DNA of 58,951 nucleotides from Bacteroides sp. 519 (GCF_010500955.1 NZ_QVMJ01000018.1:1-58951), one strand, 5' to 3'; positions 35,424 through 44,587 are shown, numbered from the stretch's first letter. The notes: generated from the sequence alone by a model not told the origin. Made by a program: numbers and translations.

Positions 35424-36989
35424 ATGTCTAAATCTCTATTATTTTATTCCCTTACCGGGGCGGCGACCATTGCGTCGCTGTCCTCATTTACAGAAGGGCC
35501 AGAAAGTAAGAAGGGCGATAAACCCATGAATGTGGTGTACATTATGTGCGACGACCACTCGTACCAAACCATCAGTGCATACGACCAACGTTATGCTGTA
35601 ACTCCAAACATCGACAGGCTGGCTGGCGAAGGTGTGCGTTTTACAAACAGCTTTGTTGCCAACTCTCTTAGCGGTCCCAGCCGGGCATGTATGCTAACAG
35701 GTAAACACAGTCATGCCAATGGATTTACCGACAACACTACAACTTTCGATGGTAGCCAACAAACATTCCCCAAACTACTGCAAAATGCCGGATATCAAAC
35801 GGCAATGATTGGTAAATGGCATCTGGTATCAGAACCTACAGGTTTTAATTACTGGGATATATTAATTGGACAGGGCAATTACTATAATCCGGATTTTATT
35901 TGCAATGGCGAAAAACTGAATCGGAACGGATATGCAACTAATATCATTACAGACCTTGCAATCGACTGGATGGATGAGAAACGTGATAAGGATAAACCAT
36001 TCTGTTTATTTATACATCACAAAGCACCACACCGCACATGGATGCCCGATCTTTGCGATCTTGACCTATACGAAGATGTTGTTTACCCTCTCCCCGAGAA
36101 CTTTTATGATAAGTACGAAGGAAGAATGGCCGCATCGTTACAGGAAATGAGCATTATTAAAGACATGGATTTGGTGTACGACCTTAAAATGGCCGATAAA
36201 GAAAACGAAATCCACACAGCTACTCCTTGGTTAGAAAAAAGCGGCCGTTCGCTTTACAACCGGATGACCCCGGAACAAAAAGCTGCATGGGATAAGCATT
36301 ACGAACCCATCATAAAAAAGTTTAAAGAAGATAAGCTTACTGGTAATGCCCTTGCCGAATGGAAATATCAACAGTACATGCACGATTATATGCGCGTTAT
36401 CCACTCGGTTGACCGCAATGTAGGCCGTGTACTCAAATACCTGGAAGAAAACGATTTGTTGGAGAATACTATGATTGTTTACACATCCGATCAGGGTTTC
36501 TATATGGGCGAACATGGTTGGTTCGATAAACGTTTTATGTACGAAGAATCTTTCCGTACTCCATTATTGGTTCGTTTACCAGGTGGTAAGAAGGGCGATA
36601 TTGATAATATGGTACAAAACATAGATTACGGACCAACTATACTTGACCTGGCCGGAGTTCCTGTTCCAACAGATATGCACGGAGTTTCTTTCTTACCATT
36701 GCTGCAAGGTAAAAAAGTATCCGGATGGCGTAACTCACTGTATTACCATTTCTACGAATTCCCTGCCGAACATGCTGTAAGAAGACATTACGGTGTACGT
36801 ACTGATCGGTACAAACTTATCCACTTTTACAACGACATTGATAGTTGGGAACTATACGATCTGGAAAAAGACCCAACGGAAATGAACAACATTTTTGGAA
36901 AGAAAGGAACGGAGAAAATCACTAAGAAGTTGAAGAAAGAGATGCTGAAGTTGCAACTGCAGTATGATGATCCGATAAGGAAACGCTAG
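35424..36989 (+). CDS. S1-family sulfatase
   Basis: 521 residues. It removes O-sulfate groups from glycans after conversion of an active-site Ser to formylglycine. The modification site is SGPSR with Ser83, an S-type site that needs the anaerobic maturase anSME. Metal ligands appear in CDDHS near the N-terminus and SDQGFYMGEHGWFDKRFMYEE. The HHKAPHRTWMPD stretch resembles N-acetylglucosamine-6-O-sulfatase-like S1_11 enzymes. The N-terminus has a weak signal sequence (MSKSLLFYSLTGAATIASLSS). It is likely coexpressed with susCD, so the locus may target a sulfated glycan. Confidence 0.92.
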   Translation: MSKSLLFYSLTGAATIASLSSFTEGPESKKGDKPMNVVYIMCDDHSYQTISAYDQRYAVTPNIDRLAGEGVRFTNSFVANSLSGPSRACMLTGKHSHANGFTDNTTTFDGSQQTFPKLLQNAGYQTAMIGKWHLVSEPTGFNYWDILIGQGNYYNPDFICNGEKLNRNGYATNIITDLAIDWMDEKRDKDKPFCLFIHHKAPHRTWMPDLCDLDLYEDVVYPLPENFYDKYEGRMAASLQEMSIIKDMDLVYDLKMADKENEIHTATPWLEKSGRSLYNRMTPEQKAAWDKHYEPIIKKFKEDKLTGNALAEWKYQQYMHDYMRVIHSVDRNVGRVLKYLEENDLLENTMIVYTSDQGFYMGEHGWFDKRFMYEESFRTPLLVRLPGGKKGDIDNMVQNIDYGPTILDLAGVPVPTDMHGVSFLPLLQGKKVSGWRNSLYYHFYEFPAEHAVRRHYGVRTDRYKLIHFYNDIDSWELYDLEKDPTEMNNIFGKKGTEKITKKLKKEMLKLQLQYDDPIRKR

Positions 36990-37003
36990 TATTCAAAAAA
37001 GTA

Positions 37004-37038
37004 ACCCCGGGTTATGCTTTATTTTATTCACCCGGGGT
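37004..37038. terminator. Hairpin between convergent sulfatase and GH28 genes
   Basis: ACCCCGGGT and ACCCGGGGT form a 9-base stem around a 17-base AT-rich loop, between two convergent stop codons, so it can serve both genes. Confidence 0.7.
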
Positions 37039-37047
37039 ATCCATCAA

Positions 37048-38454
37048 CTACTTTTTACCTTTCACCTTTTTCCCATTAATATATAAATCCTTAAAAGTAA
37101 CATCCTTTGTTTGTCCTGTAATACTATTCCCGTTTTCGGTTACATTATTGAAACGGGAATCTTCTACACTAATATTGTAAACACTTTCCGAATCGTCTAA
37201 CCCAATAATCAGTACTCCATATTTACTCTTTTCGCTCGTCACGTTTTTAAGATGAACGTTACGCACCATCGGAACAAAATCGCGGCGGCAGTTTTCCCTG
37301 TTCTCATATTGAAGATTGATGCGCAGCACGGCTTCACGGCATTGCCCAACAGTAACATTGCGTACAAATACATTCTCAACCAATCCGCCGCGGCAGGTGC
37401 TGGTTTTAATACGGATAACGCGGTCCAGATCCGGACTATCCATTTGGCAATTCTCTACATATACGTTGCGGCAGCCACCCGAAATTTCACTACCGATAAC
37501 CACCCCACCGTGACCATTTTTCATCAGGCAGTTGCGTACAATAATGTTTTCACTGGGAATATTCCATTTACGACCATCGTTGTTACGTCCTGATTTAATA
37601 GCAATACAATCGTCACCAGTATCGAACATACAATCCTCTATCAGTACATTTTTACAGGATTCCGGATCACATCCGTCGCCATTAGGACCCCGGTTGAATA
37701 TTTGTACGCCCTTTACTACCAGATCTTCGCACAACAATGGATGAATCACCCAAAAAGGAGCATTCAACAGTGTAACATCCTCAATTAAAACCGTATTACA
37801 ATAGTAAAAGTTTACCATCTGCGGACGCATACCATCCTCGGGAGTCATTATACGTTTATAGATAGGCACATTGGCTTCGTTATACATCAGTAACCTTTCG
37901 CGAGCACCGTTTCTTTGGGAAACCATTCCTTCGGCCCAACCATATCTGGCAGCCCCCGACATAGGCCACCAAGCCTCCGTGGAGCCCTGTCCATCAATAG
38001 TACCTTTTCCGGTAAGAGCTATGTTGGTTTCGCCATATGCATAAATCAGCGGACGGGCGTTGTAACAGTCAATACCTTCCCAGCGGGTAATAACAGCCGG
38101 AAAATAAAGACTCTGGTCTGTGCTGAACTTCAACGTAGCTCCCTCTTCAATGTGCAGGTTTACATTGCTCTTCAATGTAATTGGTCCGGTAAGGAATGTT
38201 CCCTTCGGAACAAGAACTGTTCCTCCCCCATTCAAACTGCAAAGTGTAATTACTTTGTTGATGATTTCATGGCAAGGTTCTTCATTGCCCGATTGTACAC
38301 CATAATCTGTAATAGAATATACAGTTGCCGGAAACGATGTTCTTTTAATTTGCCTCTCAATTTCGGCAGCTTCCTTAAAAGCCTCCTCAATTATTTGGCT
38401 ATACATTGGAAGAGCAAAAGTAAAAAGAGCGAAAATAGAAAAAAGGTACCTCAT
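37048..38454 (-). CDS. GH28-family glycoside hydrolase
   Basis: 468 residues with a signal peptide (MRYLFSIFALFTFALPMYSQ). A right-handed beta-helix enzyme of the polygalacturonase family. All four signature motifs are present: NGDGCDPES, DTGDDCIAIKSG, NGHGGVVIGSE and RIKT. Bacteroidetes GH28 enzymes act on galacturonic-acid-containing glycans, often as exo-enzymes, but other specificities exist. It is convergent with the sulfatase gene and has a separate upstream region with tandem 21-base repeats that may bind the HTCS. Confidence 0.95.
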   Translation of the reverse strand: MRYLFSIFALFTFALPMYSQIIEEAFKEAAEIERQIKRTSFPATVYSITDYGVQSGNEEPCHEIINKVITLCSLNGGGTVLVPKGTFLTGPITLKSNVNLHIEEGATLKFSTDQSLYFPAVITRWEGIDCYNARPLIYAYGETNIALTGKGTIDGQGSTEAWWPMSGAARYGWAEGMVSQRNGARERLLMYNEANVPIYKRIMTPEDGMRPQMVNFYYCNTVLIEDVTLLNAPFWVIHPLLCEDLVVKGVQIFNRGPNGDGCDPESCKNVLIEDCMFDTGDDCIAIKSGRNNDGRKWNIPSENIIVRNCLMKNGHGGVVIGSEISGGCRNVYVENCQMDSPDLDRVIRIKTSTCRGGLVENVFVRNVTVGQCREAVLRINLQYENRENCRRDFVPMVRNVHLKNVTSEKSKYGVLIIGLDDSESVYNISVEDSRFNNVTENGNSITGQTKDVTFKDLYINGKKVKGKK

Positions 38455-38516
38455 AGTAATTCTTTGTTGTTAATTGTTTATTAATGATGCGAAAATAAAT
38501 ATCCTCTTCCATATTA

Positions 38517-38558
38517 AGGGGGAAATATTGTTTCAAGAGGGGGATTTATTGCTTCAAC
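38517..38558 (-). promoter_or_regulatory. Tandem 21-base direct repeat upstream of GH28
   Basis: Two adjacent 21-base units share AGGGGGA, TATTG and TTCAA at the same positions (16-17 of 21 bases identical). They lie 63-104 bases upstream of the GH28 ATG, where a dimeric activator would bind. The spacing of two helical turns suits an AraC-type output domain such as that of the HTCS. Confidence 0.6.
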
Positions 38559-38640
38559 TACAATAACAACTACAACAAAAAGAATGGAAGGAGTTGTTGC
38601 CAAAGGTACCGTATTCCACTGGCGTTTCATAATTAATGCA

Positions 38641-38679
38641 CCTCCCCAGGTTACACTTCGCTTTGCTCACCCGGGGAGG
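38641..38679 (-). terminator. Hairpin downstream of the BlaR1-like gene
   Basis: CCTCCCC-GGT and ACC-GGGGAGG arms with a 17-base loop, 19 bases past the stop codon of the peptidase gene. No T-run, so termination is only inferred. The stem style matches the one at 37004-37038. Confidence 0.55.
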
Positions 38680-38697
38680 CCCTATACTATTTTGAAC

Positions 38698-40149
38698 TTA
38701 ACTCTTTAAGCTTCTTGTAAACCATATCTGTGGTTTTATTTGTAGTAATTCGGATAATAATATCCCGGTTTTATATTTGTTCCGGTAGTCTTCTATCCCT
38801 TTTTTTGTCCACAGATACGAATATTCTTTATTCTCATAATCTCGTATAAAACAAGCAATATTATGGCGGTCATAAGAATTGAGTTCTTCAGCTGTAACCT
38901 CCTTGCCATCCAGCCATATTCTTTTATTTTTATTACTTTTAGCAGCATTCCATTCATCCTTGTTGGGGCAACCGGTTCTCATATAATTTAAAGGACCTAT
39001 AAAATAGATGAAAATCTCCCCAATCTGCTGCTGTTGTTCCTTCGTCATTCGCAAAAAGATGGGATACAATGCTTTCCAATCTTCCTCCGATACATCTTTC
39101 GACTTCCAAATAATATGATTCCCGTCCACACCCTCTAAATATTTATCTATTGTTGCTTTGTAAGTGTTTATTTCCTCCGGGGTTACCCCACTTCCGGGAA
39201 CAATGTATACATCCTCCGAATGAGTAACTGTTTCTTCTACTTTTACCTCTTGTGCTTCTATTTTTACAGAAAAAAAGCCAAACACAAGTAACATAGCCAG
39301 CAATCCTATGCTCCCTTTACACAAAGTTGTTTTTAAAGATGTTCTTTTTGTCATCATAATAAATCGTTTTTTAGTTACTAAATAATTGAAATAGCTGGCC
39401 AGCTTCAAATTATTATTTTTCTTTATTTCGTTTAAAAGCATGAGTTGGTAATCTGTTGCATTTGTTTGCATTATCACCTGTTCATCTGCCAAAAACTCAT
39501 GATTTAATTGAATACACCTTTTATATATGTATATAACCGGATTAAACCAAAATACAATGGTAAGTAGCTCTATCAATAATATATCGAGCGTGTGTTTTTG
39601 ATAAACATGTGCCAGTTCGTGCGAAAGAATTTCCGGTTTCGTTTCTTTATTGTAAAACTGATCTTTCTGGATAAATATATACTTCCAGAAACTGAATGTG
39701 AGATGTTTATTGTTCATCAAAACCAGTTTTGCATGCTTGTATCGGATTACTTCATTCTTGCTAACCAACAACAGTAGTTGAATAATATTGTAGAAATATC
39801 TCAAGAACAAAACAATAGCTATAAAAATGTACACATAAAAAATAGACTCCTTAATTGTAACGGACGACTTTTTTTCTTCAAATACATGAGTCGAAACATT
39901 TACTTCTGCCCCCGAAAGAGTTTCTTCATTAATCTCCATTTCAATTGCAGGTATATATTGGTCCCAAACAGGAAATGGAATAGAAGTGAACTCCAAACTA
40001 ATGAAGGGAATAAGTAAAGAAAGAAAAAGACTTCCTATCAAATAAAATCTCTTATAACGGTGCATTTTTTCTTTTTCCAGAAACAAAAAATAAATCGTTA
40101 TAAGCAATAAAGCACAAAGAGTCATTTTTATTAGATAAAAAATCATCAT
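38698..40149 (-). CDS. BlaR1/MecR1-type M56 membrane metallopeptidase
   Basis: 483 residues. Several N-terminal membrane spans enclose a cytoplasmic zinc-protease domain with HELAH (LSHELAHVYQKH, near residue 180) and the downstream N-x-x-E type LNHEFLADEQ. The C-terminal about 180 residues lack a penicillin-binding sensor domain and are replaced by an unrecognised soluble region. These proteins inactivate the BlaI repressor by proteolysis on stimulation. The start overlaps the BlaI stop by 4 bases (ATGA). Confidence 0.92.
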   Translation of the reverse strand: MMIFYLIKMTLCALLLITIYFLFLEKEKMHRYKRFYLIGSLFLSLLIPFISLEFTSIPFPVWDQYIPAIEMEINEETLSGAEVNVSTHVFEEKKSSVTIKESIFYVYIFIAIVLFLRYFYNIIQLLLLVSKNEVIRYKHAKLVLMNNKHLTFSFWKYIFIQKDQFYNKETKPEILSHELAHVYQKHTLDILLIELLTIVFWFNPVIYIYKRCIQLNHEFLADEQVIMQTNATDYQLMLLNEIKKNNNLKLASYFNYLVTKKRFIMMTKRTSLKTTLCKGSIGLLAMLLVFGFFSVKIEAQEVKVEETVTHSEDVYIVPGSGVTPEEINTYKATIDKYLEGVDGNHIIWKSKDVSEEDWKALYPIFLRMTKEQQQQIGEIFIYFIGPLNYMRTGCPNKDEWNAAKSNKNKRIWLDGKEVTAEELNSYDRHNIACFIRDYENKEYSYLWTKKGIEDYRNKYKTGILLSELLQIKPQIWFTRSLKS

Positions 40150-40514
40150 TTCTTTTTCTTTATTTCCTGATCGATTATTTCTTTTAAATTTTCCAGTTCG
40201 GAAGCAGACATATTGCTTGTTCTGGTAAAAAAGGAGGCAAATTGCAATGCCGAATCTCCAAAAAAGTCTTTGATTATATTACTTACGTGCTTCGAAAAAT
40301 AATCTTCTTTTCTGATTATTGGATAATACTGCCTTGAATTTCCATAAGTTTCATAGCCAATGTACCCTTTATCCTGCATACGTTTTAATAAAGTTGCTAT
40401 GGTAGATGCTGCCGGTTTAGGATCAGGATAATACTCGATTATATCTTTCATAAAAACTTTCCCGCTACTCCAGATATATTCCATTAGCTGTTCTTCGGTT
40501 TTTGATAGCTTCAT
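40146..40514 (-). CDS. BlaI/MecI-family repressor
   Basis: 122 residues. Winged-helix domain (LSKTEEQLMEYIWSSGKVFMKDIIEYY, STIATLLKRMQDKGYIGYE) and C-terminal dimerisation helices (SELENLKEIIDQEIKKK). Represses its own operon by binding TACAnATGTA sites, one of which overlaps its promoter (40538-40553). Release depends on the M56 peptidase encoded downstream. Confidence 0.95.
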   Translation of the reverse strand: MKLSKTEEQLMEYIWSSGKVFMKDIIEYYPDPKPAASTIATLLKRMQDKGYIGYETYGNSRQYYPIIRKEDYFSKHVSNIIKDFFGDSALQFASFFTRTSNMSASELENLKEIIDQEIKKKK

Positions 40515-40537
40515 AATTCTACAACTAGATATTTAAT

Positions 40538-40572
40538 TCTACAAATGTAGAACATTCTTTTTATAATCCAAA
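40538..40572 (-). promoter_or_regulatory. BlaI operator overlapping the blaI promoter
   Basis: TTCTACAAATGTAGAA (40538-40553) is a near-perfect palindrome containing TACAAATGTA, the BlaI/MecI recognition form. On the minus strand it includes the -7 box TACATTTG (complement of 40542-40549). A -33 TTTG (complement of 40569-40572) lies 19 bases away. Repressor binding would block the promoter. Confidence 0.8.
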
Positions 40573-40631
40573 CTTTTGTAGTGTATTTAAGTGAATTCAC
40601 TATCAACAAAAGAATAATGCAGGTGCTGGCA

Positions 40632-41294
40632 TCATTCTCGCTTTTTTATAAATTTAAACGAAAAATAGAGAATACATAAAAGCAATCCCATAAAAATAGT
40701 CATACCCCAAGTTCTTGAATGAACAAAAGGGTTAAGAAATCTATCGCTAATGTCGAGTGCTAAACCAAATGGATTCTGGATAATATCCCAACTGTTCCAA
40801 CGAAGGTATCGCCCTAAATAAACACCAAAGCTGCTCAAAAACAATAGTGATATTGAAACTATAGTAACATATTTCTGTTTCAGATACTTTGAAAGAATAC
40901 GCTCAATATCCCATAAGCTGAAGAATCCAAAAAGTATGCCTGTCCACGCAAACGAGAGTATTAAAACCAAATCAAACCAAATTGGCATTGATAGTTTAAG
41001 TCTTAAATGAAACAAATCCGTAAGAATATAAGGGGCATTGGGAAAAAACAGCAACCAAACACAAATAACTAAGCCAATAATTATTTTGTTTTGTTGAATT
41101 TTGGGGTGTATTATCAACCAAGTGGTTAATAACCAAGGTACAAATGCTAAAAACAAATTCCAATTTAAGAATAAGAATGCTTTTGTGTCCGAGTAACTAT
41201 ATCTCAATATTGTTAAAGCAAAACAAAAAAGAGATAATCCACCCAAAAATAACAGTTCGTTTAAACGATTTGCGCTTTTTATTTTTTTCAACAT
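40632..41294 (-). CDS. DUF1361 membrane protein
   Basis: 220 residues with about six membrane spans. Conserved DUF1361-type segments are present: LFLNWNLFLAFVPWLL, LFFPNAPYILTDLFHL and GVYLGRYLRWNSWDI. Biochemical function unknown. Its promoter region copies that of blaI, including a near-complete BlaI half-palindrome, so it is probably in the same regulon. Confidence 0.85.
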   Translation of the reverse strand: MLKKIKSANRLNELLFLGGLSLFCFALTILRYSYSDTKAFLFLNWNLFLAFVPWLLTTWLIIHPKIQQNKIIIGLVICVWLLFFPNAPYILTDLFHLRLKLSMPIWFDLVLILSFAWTGILFGFFSLWDIERILSKYLKQKYVTIVSISLLFLSSFGVYLGRYLRWNSWDIIQNPFGLALDISDRFLNPFVHSRTWGMTIFMGLLLCILYFSFKFIKKRE

Positions 41295-41312
41295 AACAGT
41301 TCTGTTTGATTT

Positions 41313-41345
41313 TACAAATGTGATACTTCTTTTTTATAATCCAAA
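41313..41345 (-). promoter_or_regulatory. Second BlaI-like site at the DUF1361 promoter
   Basis: TACAAATGTG (41313-41322) differs by one base from the blaI operator core. On the minus strand it overlaps the -7 box CACATTTG, with TTTG (complement of 41342-41345) 19 bases away. The adjoining TATAATCCAAACTTTTGTAG is identical to 20 bases of the blaI promoter. Confidence 0.65.
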
Positions 41346-41397
41346 CTTTTGTAGCGTTTTTATATGAAATATTTAATAGATATATTTGCCATATAAT

Positions 41398-42243
41398 ATG
41401 AAAACTCTCTCGCATACATTACTTAATGAGTTGAACGACAATCGTTTTATCGAAGTCTACAAACTACAGAATGCCGCAGATGCAGTATTCAATAATTACG
41501 TGCGTTATAACTTCCATCAAATTATCTGGTTTACTCAGGTTGGCAACAAAAATTCTTTATCGTTAGATTTTGAAGACCATAAAATATCTGATGATGAGAT
41601 TGTTATCGTTTACCCGGGACAAATCGTGATGCTCGATATCCGAGACAAAGAAGGATACTTGTTTGCCGTTGACAATGAGAGTTTCTTTGATATAAACCAA
41701 CATCTACAATCGGACTATCTAAACGGGTATTACTCTAATGTATTCATTATTCCCGATGCCGACACAAAAGAAACCCTCAACAAACTAATGGTACTTATTG
41801 CCGGGGAATGCGAAAATCAAAACCGGGTGAAATTAATGAAAAGCTATATGGAAGCTTTTCTCTTTCATTTAACTGCACTCTTTGCCAATGATAAACGATC
41901 GGAAAACATGCCCGACAGAACCATTGTAGAGCTACTACGATTGGCCGACTCTTCTTTTATAACCGAACGGGATACCGATTTTTATGCTGCCAGAATGGGA
42001 TTATCGAATAAAAAGGTGAATGAAATATTTGCCAAAGCCACTGGAAAAACCATTAAACAGTACCTGCATGAGAGACTGGTACTTGAAATGAAGAAAGAGA
42101 TACGCCTGGGCACCAAAAGCCTGAAAGAAATTTCTTTCGACCTGGGTTTTAGCGAACCAGCTTATTTTACACGCTTCTTTAAACTGCAAACAGGAATGAC
42201 TCCAAGCGAATTTAAAGCAAAAACAGACGATTTGTCCAAGTGA
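41398..42243 (+). CDS. AraC-family transcriptional regulator
   Basis: 281 residues from the ATG at 41398, with a -7 box TATATTTG at 41381-41388. N-terminal cupin-like sensing half (HQIIWFTQVG, VIVYPGQIVMLDI) and C-terminal double helix-turn-helix (FYAARMGLSNKKVNEIFAKATG; LKEISFDLGFSEPAYFTRFFKLQTGMTPSEF). It probably controls the efflux gene 67 bases downstream. Confidence 0.93.
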   Translation: MKTLSHTLLNELNDNRFIEVYKLQNAADAVFNNYVRYNFHQIIWFTQVGNKNSLSLDFEDHKISDDEIVIVYPGQIVMLDIRDKEGYLFAVDNESFFDINQHLQSDYLNGYYSNVFIIPDADTKETLNKLMVLIAGECENQNRVKLMKSYMEAFLFHLTALFANDKRSENMPDRTIVELLRLADSSFITERDTDFYAARMGLSNKKVNEIFAKATGKTIKQYLHERLVLEMKKEIRLGTKSLKEISFDLGFSEPAYFTRFFKLQTGMTPSEFKAKTDDLSK

Positions 42244-42282
42244 AAGCACCATAACTGCAAGCCACGTAAGGCATATACTTTC

Positions 42283-42290
42283 TACTTTTG
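42283..42290 (+). promoter_or_regulatory. -7 box of the efflux gene
   Basis: TACTTTTG, an exact consensus match, 20 bases before the ATG. CTGCAA (42255) and TTGCAG (42288) form a split inverted repeat around it that could be a regulator site. Confidence 0.5.
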
Positions 42291-42310
42291 CAGTCAAAAA
42301 AAATAAGCGA

Positions 42311-43516
42311 ATGAAACAATTTACTCTTACTCAGTGGATAGTTATATTAATCCTCTCACTTTTAACCGCCTTAGAACCATTAAGTATAGACCTGTATGTG
42401 CCCGGTTTTATTTTGATATCCGAAGCATTAAATACTTCCATTGCTAATGTTCAAATTTCATTATCAACCTTTTTAGCCGGCTTTGCGCTGGGACAGCTTT
42501 TCTGGGGGCCTTTGGCCGATAAGATGGGACGAAAAAAACCGATTCTTGCATCGTTGGCTATATTTATTGTTGCTACTGTTGCTTGTATGTATGTAAAAAC
42601 GGTAGAACAACTTTGGATAGCCCGCTTTATACAAGCAATAGGTGGTTGCGGTGGTGTGGTTATTTCGCGTGCTGTGGTAACCGATTATTTTGATAAATCC
42701 AGTACACTGAAAATATTCTCTATCCTGGCGCTTATTATGGGTATTGCTCCTATTATTGCTCCGGTTATAGGCAACGGAATACTTAGCGTATTTACCTGGA
42801 AAGCATTGTTTGGTGCAATCTTAATTCTAGGCATTGCCATGTTTATATTTACTTGGTTTGGTTTGCCCGAAACACATAAACCAGGTATTGTAACCCCAAA
42901 CACTAAAACAAATGTATTTGCCGATTATTGGAGTATCCTTAAGGTCAAGAAATTCTTTATTTATTCTCTTATTGCCGGTATAGCCAATGGTGCCCTCATG
43001 GTGTATGTAGCTAACGGACCGTTTCTTGTGATGGAAAAAGGAGGATTATCTGCTAACGCATTCAGCATTATCTTCGCTACAAATGCTTTTGGTTTGATGC
43101 TGGCATCTTACTTAACTACGCATCTGCAAAAATATATTCCGGTAAACAAACTGGTAAAACTAACAGTTACTTTTATGTTCGCTGTCAGCATTGTGTTGCT
43201 TGCATTAATGTATATAAATGTCAATATATACATCATGTTGGGCGTTTTGTTCTTCTATATATTCCCCATCGGTATATTGTTTCCTACTACTACAGAGCTA
43301 GCTATTACTCCTTTTACCGAAAATAGCGGCACAGCCTCGGCACTGTTCGGTTCTATTCAGCTTTTGGTTGCTTTTATTTGTTCTATACTATCCAATGCAA
43401 TGAGCAACGGATCGGTTGTTACAGTGGGAATCGCGTTTCTGCTTTGTACCTTTGCTGCTTTTGCTACAATCTTTGTAAGGATAGAAGCAAAAGCAAAAAC
43501 AGCGTTGGTAGAATAA
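42311..43516 (+). CDS. Bcr/CflA-family MFS drug efflux transporter
   Basis: 401 residues with 12 predicted membrane spans. The Bcr/CflA signature opens the protein (LEPLSIDLYVPGFILISEAL), followed by MFS motif A (GPLADKMGRKKPIL) and FIQAIGGCGGVVISRAVVTDYF. Drug:proton antiport is the family function; substrate unknown. Confidence 0.93.
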   Translation: MKQFTLTQWIVILILSLLTALEPLSIDLYVPGFILISEALNTSIANVQISLSTFLAGFALGQLFWGPLADKMGRKKPILASLAIFIVATVACMYVKTVEQLWIARFIQAIGGCGGVVISRAVVTDYFDKSSTLKIFSILALIMGIAPIIAPVIGNGILSVFTWKALFGAILILGIAMFIFTWFGLPETHKPGIVTPNTKTNVFADYWSILKVKKFFIYSLIAGIANGALMVYVANGPFLVMEKGGLSANAFSIIFATNAFGLMLASYLTTHLQKYIPVNKLVKLTVTFMFAVSIVLLALMYINVNIYIMLGVLFFYIFPIGILFPTTTELAITPFTENSGTASALFGSIQLLVAFICSILSNAMSNGSVVTVGIAFLLCTFAAFATIFVRIEAKAKTALVE

Positions 43517-43521
43517 ACTAT

Positions 43522-43824
43522 TCACCCACCTATTATTACAGTGGGGCATCCAATAGCGATATTACCACCATGGGCGGTTGGATCACCCATTCGGGCGGCA
43601 GGCTTTCCACCTATCATCACTGTTGCAGATCCCATGATGATAGAATCTGGAGGACCAGTACATACACAATTGTCGCCCATTACGGCGGCAGGGAGTTTAC
43701 CTATTAATACAGTAGGAACTCCAGGGCCGATTATCGGTCCACCTACATGAGGAATGGGCGAAGGAAAAGCTGGAGTTTGCATGGGACATGTATGTAAATC
43801 TGTTATTCTTGCTGCTGGAGGCAT
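43522..43824 (-). CDS. PAAR-domain spike tip protein
   Basis: 100 residues, essentially one PAAR domain: PPAARITDLHTCP at the start, repeated GxP and ATVMIGGKPAARMGDPTAHGG near the end. PAAR proteins cap the VgrG/gp5 spike of type VI secretion systems and related contractile systems and bind zinc. It follows the VgrG-like gene by 25 bases. No effector extension is present. Confidence 0.92.
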   Translation of the reverse strand: MPPAARITDLHTCPMQTPAFPSPIPHVGGPIIGPGVPTVLIGKLPAAVMGDNCVCTGPPDSIIMGSATVMIGGKPAARMGDPTAHGGNIAIGCPTVIIGG

Positions 43825-43849
43825 AGATTCTTTATTTATGAATTAAAAA

Positions 43850-44587
43850 TTAGTTTATCTTCACTATTGCACCTTTTACTACTGTGTTTCCTGATGCAGA
43901 GAATTCGGCGCTGGCAGTACCAGCCATTCTTAGAGTGGCTTGGGCTTTGCCTTCTATATTCATTCCCTGTAACTTGAGGTCTGCCTTTGCTTTGGTTTCA
44001 ATAGCTGATCCTGCTTCGATTTTTATATCAGTTTGGGCTTTCAGGGTGATTGCTTTAGAAGATTCGATGGTGATTCCTTTATCGTTTAATTCTATTTTGT
44101 TTTTATTCTGATCAACCAAAGAAATTCCTTTGTCTTCGTCGCTGATTTTGATAATGTTTTTTCCGGGAATTTCGATAGTGATGACTTTTTTTTCATCATC
44201 AAACTCAAGTTTCATTTTAGATTTGGTAGTAATGGACTGAATGGCATTTCCCTCTTTCAGTTCATTTGAGGGAGGCATTGAACTGCTGTATAGTGTCCCT
44301 AAAATAACAGGACGTGCAGGGTCATTATTGAAAAATCCGAGAACAACTTCGTCATCTTTTTCTGGTATAAAAAACGAGCCGTAGGAGTTATTTCCCCAGA
44401 AATTGGCAAGGCGTGCCCAGAGTTTTTTTTCCTGACCTGATGAATCGGATATTTTTACTTCTATTTTAAATTCTTTATCGGGATCTCCTTCAAGTTTGGT
44501 AACAATTCCGGTTTGTAAGCCACCGTTTTCAATACTGCCTGTATTATAACTTGAAGTGGCTGAGTTGTTTTGTGATTCTCCTACCAT
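43850..44587 (-). CDS. VgrG/gp5-like spike protein lacking the gp27-like half
   Basis: 245 residues. Residues about 20-110 form the gp5 OB-fold (LQTGIVTKLEGDPDKEFKIEVKI, KDDEVVLGFFNNDPARPVILGTLYS). The rest is a regular beta-helix needle with alternating short repeats (KGITIESSKAITLKAQTDIKIEAGSAIETKAKADLK). A complete VgrG of about 600 residues would have an N-terminal base domain that is absent here; no frame upstream encodes it. It pairs with the PAAR gene. It could be a standalone phage-gpV-type spike or a reduced VgrG. Confidence 0.88.
   Translation of the reverse strand: MVGESQNNSATSSYNTGSIENGGLQTGIVTKLEGDPDKEFKIEVKISDSSGQEKKLWARLANFWGNNSYGSFFIPEKDDEVVLGFFNNDPARPVILGTLYSSSMPPSNELKEGNAIQSITTKSKMKLEFDDEKKVITIEIPGKNIIKISDEDKGISLVDQNKNKIELNDKGITIESSKAITLKAQTDIKIEAGSAIETKAKADLKLQGMNIEGKAQATLRMAGTASAEFSASGNTVVKGAIVKIN

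Noticed and set aside
43378..44111. Plus-strand ORFs over the PAAR and VgrG genes
   Set aside because: They are shadows of genes with clear family motifs on the other strand.
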